The notes under the pieces are model-generated. The model was not told the DNA's origin and searched no databases. It worked only from the letters and a program-made list of their open reading frames with translations. Below are positions 7,875 through 9,649 of a stretch of 9,649 nucleotides of DNA, one piece after another. This stretch comes from an uncultured Pseudomonadota bacterium (GTDB lineage Bacteria > Pseudomonadota > Gammaproteobacteria > Burkholderiales > SG8-39), in assembly GCA_903895005.1 (NCBI GenBank), contig CAITSH010000184.1, positions 1 to 9,649 of the forward strand, read 5' to 3'. How positions within the stretch are numbered: position 1 is the first letter of the stretch; every line of letters starts with the position of its first letter. The translations under genes and the position numbers were made by a program.

Positions 7875-8630
7875 TCAGTTGCGCATCTTGTACCCGGAAC
7901 GCAGCACCGACAGCGTAAGCCCGGTCAGTGCCAGCAGGGACAGGCCGACGACGCAAAAGGAAAAAACCGGATTGACGTCGGAAACCCCGAAGAATCCGTA
8001 GCGAAATCCGTCAATCATGTAGAAGAACGGATTCAGGTGTGACAATTGTTGCCAGAACGCCGGCAAGGAATGGATGGAATAGAACACCCCGGAGAGAAAA
8101 GTCAGGGGGACAATAACGAAATTCTGGAAGGCGGCGATCATCTCGTAGCGGTCGGCCCAGATTGCGGCGATCAGCCCCAGAGCGCCAAGCATTGCACTTC
8201 CAGCCAGCGCGAACGCGAAAATCCACATTGGATGCTGGAATTGCAGATCAACCAGCCAGACGGTGACAAGCAGCACCCCGCAGCCCACCGCCATGCCACG
8301 CACCACTGCAGCGAGCACGTAAGCGCAGAAAAACTCAATATAGGAAAGCGGCGTGACCAGCATGAAGATCACGCTTCCGGAAATTTTCGACTGGATCAGA
8401 CTGGAGGAGGTATTGGCGAAGGCGTTTTGCAGCACCGACATCATCACCAGCCCGGGAATCAGGAAGGCGGTGTACTCGATGCGGTCATAAACCTTGACAT
8501 GGCCCTCGAGCACATGGCCGAAGATCATCAAATAAAGAAGCGCAGTGATCACCGGCGCCGCCACCGTCTGGAAGCCGACCTTCCAAAAGCGCAGCACTTC
8601 TTTGTAGAACAGGGTCTGCCAACCGGTCAT
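7875..8630 (-). CDS. ABC-2 type exporter, inner-membrane permease subunit (YadH-like)
   Basis: This 251-residue protein is an ABC-2 family permease that partners with the ATPase encoded just before it. About six hydrophobic segments can be seen, near residues 20-40, 53-72, 97-126, 134-158, 168-188 and 222-243. The loop LNPFFYMIDGFRYGFFGVSD (199-218) is characteristic of the YadH/NodJ/DrrB-type group. The protein sits in the cytoplasmic membrane, probably as a dimer. The substrate is unknown; drug, lipid or polysaccharide export are all possible. The ATG at 8630 overlaps the ATPase stop as ATGA and has an excellent GGAGGT six bases upstream. In related genomes this pair commonly lies beside lipid-transport (mla) genes, which would be off the right edge; that is from general knowledge, not seen here. 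Confidence 0.9.
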   Translation of the reverse strand: MTGWQTLFYKEVLRFWKVGFQTVAAPVITALLYLMIFGHVLEGHVKVYDRIEYTAFLIPGLVMMSVLQNAFANTSSSLIQSKISGSVIFMLVTPLSYIEFFCAYVLAAVVRGMAVGCGVLLVTVWLVDLQFQHPMWIFAFALAGSAMLGALGLIAAIWADRYEMIAAFQNFVIVPLTFLSGVFYSIHSLPAFWQQLSHLNPFFYMIDGFRYGFFGVSDVNPVFSFCVVGLSLLALTGLTLSVLRSGYKMRN

Positions 8631-9613
8631 GGCGCCACCTCCACCGGTGCCTGGCCTGCAGGTGCAGGCGCGCTGCCCGCTTTCTGCCGGTCGGCCATCA
8701 CGTCGAGGAACACGTCCTCCAGGTCGGCTTTGCGAATTTCAACATCCTCGGCCACGAGGCCTGCCTCGCGCACCGCCGCCAGGTAGGCCTCGATCTCGCG
8801 CGCGTCATGGGCCGGCAGTTGCACGATGCGGCCGGTGATGCGCGCCTTCGCCGCGAGGGCGGGCGGCAGGGCATGGCCCTCGGTCTTGAAGCGCAGCACG
8901 TTGCTCGAGGCCGCACGCAGCAGCTCGGAGGTGCGCTCGAGCGCCACCACCTGGCCCGACTTGAGCATGGCCAGGCGGCTGCACAGGGCCTCGGCCTCTT
9001 CGAGGTACTGGGTGGTCAGGAGCACCGTGTGGCCTTCGCGATTGAGCTTGGCGATGAACTGCCACAGGGTCTGGCGCAGCTCCACGTCGACGCCCGCAGT
9101 GGGCTCGTCGAGCACGATGACGGGGGGCTTGTGCACCAGGGCCTGCGCCACCAGCACACGGCGCTTCATGCCACCGGACAACTGGCGCATATTGGCGTTG
9201 GCCTTGTCAGTCAGGCCCAGACTTTCCAGCAGTTCATCAATCCAGGCGTCGTTGTTCTTGATACCGAAGTAGCCGGACTGAATGCGCAGCAGTTCGCGCA
9301 CATTGAAGAAAGGATCGAAGACCAGTTCCTGAGGCACCACACCCAAGGACCGGCGCGCCGCGGCAAAGTCGGACTGAACGTCGTGACCCAGCACGCTGAC
9401 CTTGCCGCTGGTGGCGCGGGTCAGCCCGCCCAGCACGCTGATCATGGTGGTCTTACCGGCTCCGTTGGGGCCCAGCAGGCCGAAAAATTCGCCCTCCTGG
9501 ATATCGAGGCTGACGCCGTCAAGGGCCAGAAAGTTGCTGCCGGCTGCGCTGGTTTTCGAGGACTTGGGCGACGGATAAGCTTTAGAGACGGATTGAAAAG
9601 AGATGGCGGTCAT
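8627..9613 (-). CDS. ABC-2 type exporter, ATP-binding subunit (YadG/DrrA-like)
   Basis: This 328-residue cytoplasmic ATPase powers the adjacent permease. The nucleotide-binding domain is complete: A-loop Tyr13, Walker A GPNGAGKTT (48-56), Q-loop Gln95, signature LSGGM (145-149) and Walker B VIVLDE (165-170) followed by the D-loop. The switch position reads LLTTQYLEEAE, so Gln202 replaces the usual His. Glutamine here is also known in DrrA-type exporters, so the protein need not be inactive. A Ser/Lys-rich insertion of about 14 residues lies between the A-loop and the LDGVSL strand (about 14-28). The last 20 residues form an Ala/Pro-rich tail. The ATG at 9613 gives the family start. No clear ribosome-binding site is visible, and only 36 bases of upstream DNA are in the window. 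Confidence 0.93.
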   Translation of the reverse strand: MTAISFQSVSKAYPSPKSSKTSAAGSNFLALDGVSLDIQEGEFFGLLGPNGAGKTTMISVLGGLTRATSGKVSVLGHDVQSDFAAARRSLGVVPQELVFDPFFNVRELLRIQSGYFGIKNNDAWIDELLESLGLTDKANANMRQLSGGMKRRVLVAQALVHKPPVIVLDEPTAGVDVELRQTLWQFIAKLNREGHTVLLTTQYLEEAEALCSRLAMLKSGQVVALERTSELLRAASSNVLRFKTEGHALPPALAAKARITGRIVQLPAHDAREIEAYLAAVREAGLVAEDVEIRKADLEDVFLDVMADRQKAGSAPAPAGQAPVEVAP

Positions 9614-9624
9614 GGAAGGCCGCT

Positions 9625-9630
9625 ATTTTA
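9625..9630 (-). promoter_or_regulatory. TAAAAT hexamer just upstream of the ABC ATPase gene
   Basis: The minus strand reads TAAAAT, five of six bases to the -10 consensus. It lies only eleven bases before the ATG, so initiation would leave a leader of about five bases and a nearly leaderless mRNA. The -35 region is cut by or beyond the window edge, so this cannot be judged further. It may be coincidental. Confidence 0.2.
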
Positions 9631-9649
9631 CCTGCGCCGGGCAGTGCAG

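Overview
The window is a compact, GC-rich chromosomal block in which every recognisable gene lies on the minus strand. It reads from the right edge to the left edge: ABC-exporter ATPase, ABC-2 permease, ibaG (BolA family), murA, hisG, hisD, hisC, hisB, hisH, hisA, hisF and the first 23 codons of hisI. This order, a short-form HisG, a monofunctional HisB and the ibaG-murA pair joined to the his operon all point to a betaproteobacterium. The species cannot be read from the sequence.

Right part (7875-9613): a two-gene ABC-2 exporter, ATPase then permease, with a 4-base ATGA overlap. The ATPase has Gln in place of the usual switch (H-loop) His. Middle part (6304-7798): ibaG and murA overlap by 8 bases. 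They follow a 76-base gap that holds a GC-rich hairpin and a perfect TATAAT hexamer. ibaG belongs to the BolA-like iron-sulfur/stress proteins, and murA makes the first committed step of peptidoglycan synthesis.

Left part (1-6178): the histidine operon. hisG, hisD and hisC all start with GTG and overlap their neighbours by 8 and 4 bases. The gaps then widen: about 31 bases between hisC and hisB, 143 between hisB and hisH, 70 between hisH and hisA, and 77 between hisA and hisF. hisF and hisI overlap by 4 bases again. HisG starts the pathway from PRPP and ATP; HisI, HisA and HisH/HisF carry it to IGP; HisB, HisC and HisD finish it. HisZ, the partner a short HisG needs, is not in the window. Neither are a histidinol-phosphate phosphatase or hisE.

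The gaps contain several GC-rich inverted repeats, weak promoter-like hexamers and one 10-codon mini-ORF overlapping the hisA start. No stretch over 300 bases lacks a gene. I found no RNA gene, CRISPR array, insertion sequence or phage gene. This is a conserved housekeeping region. The items worth a second look are small: intercistronic hairpins, unusual translation-start contexts and the H-loop substitution. I do not see a new biological system here.
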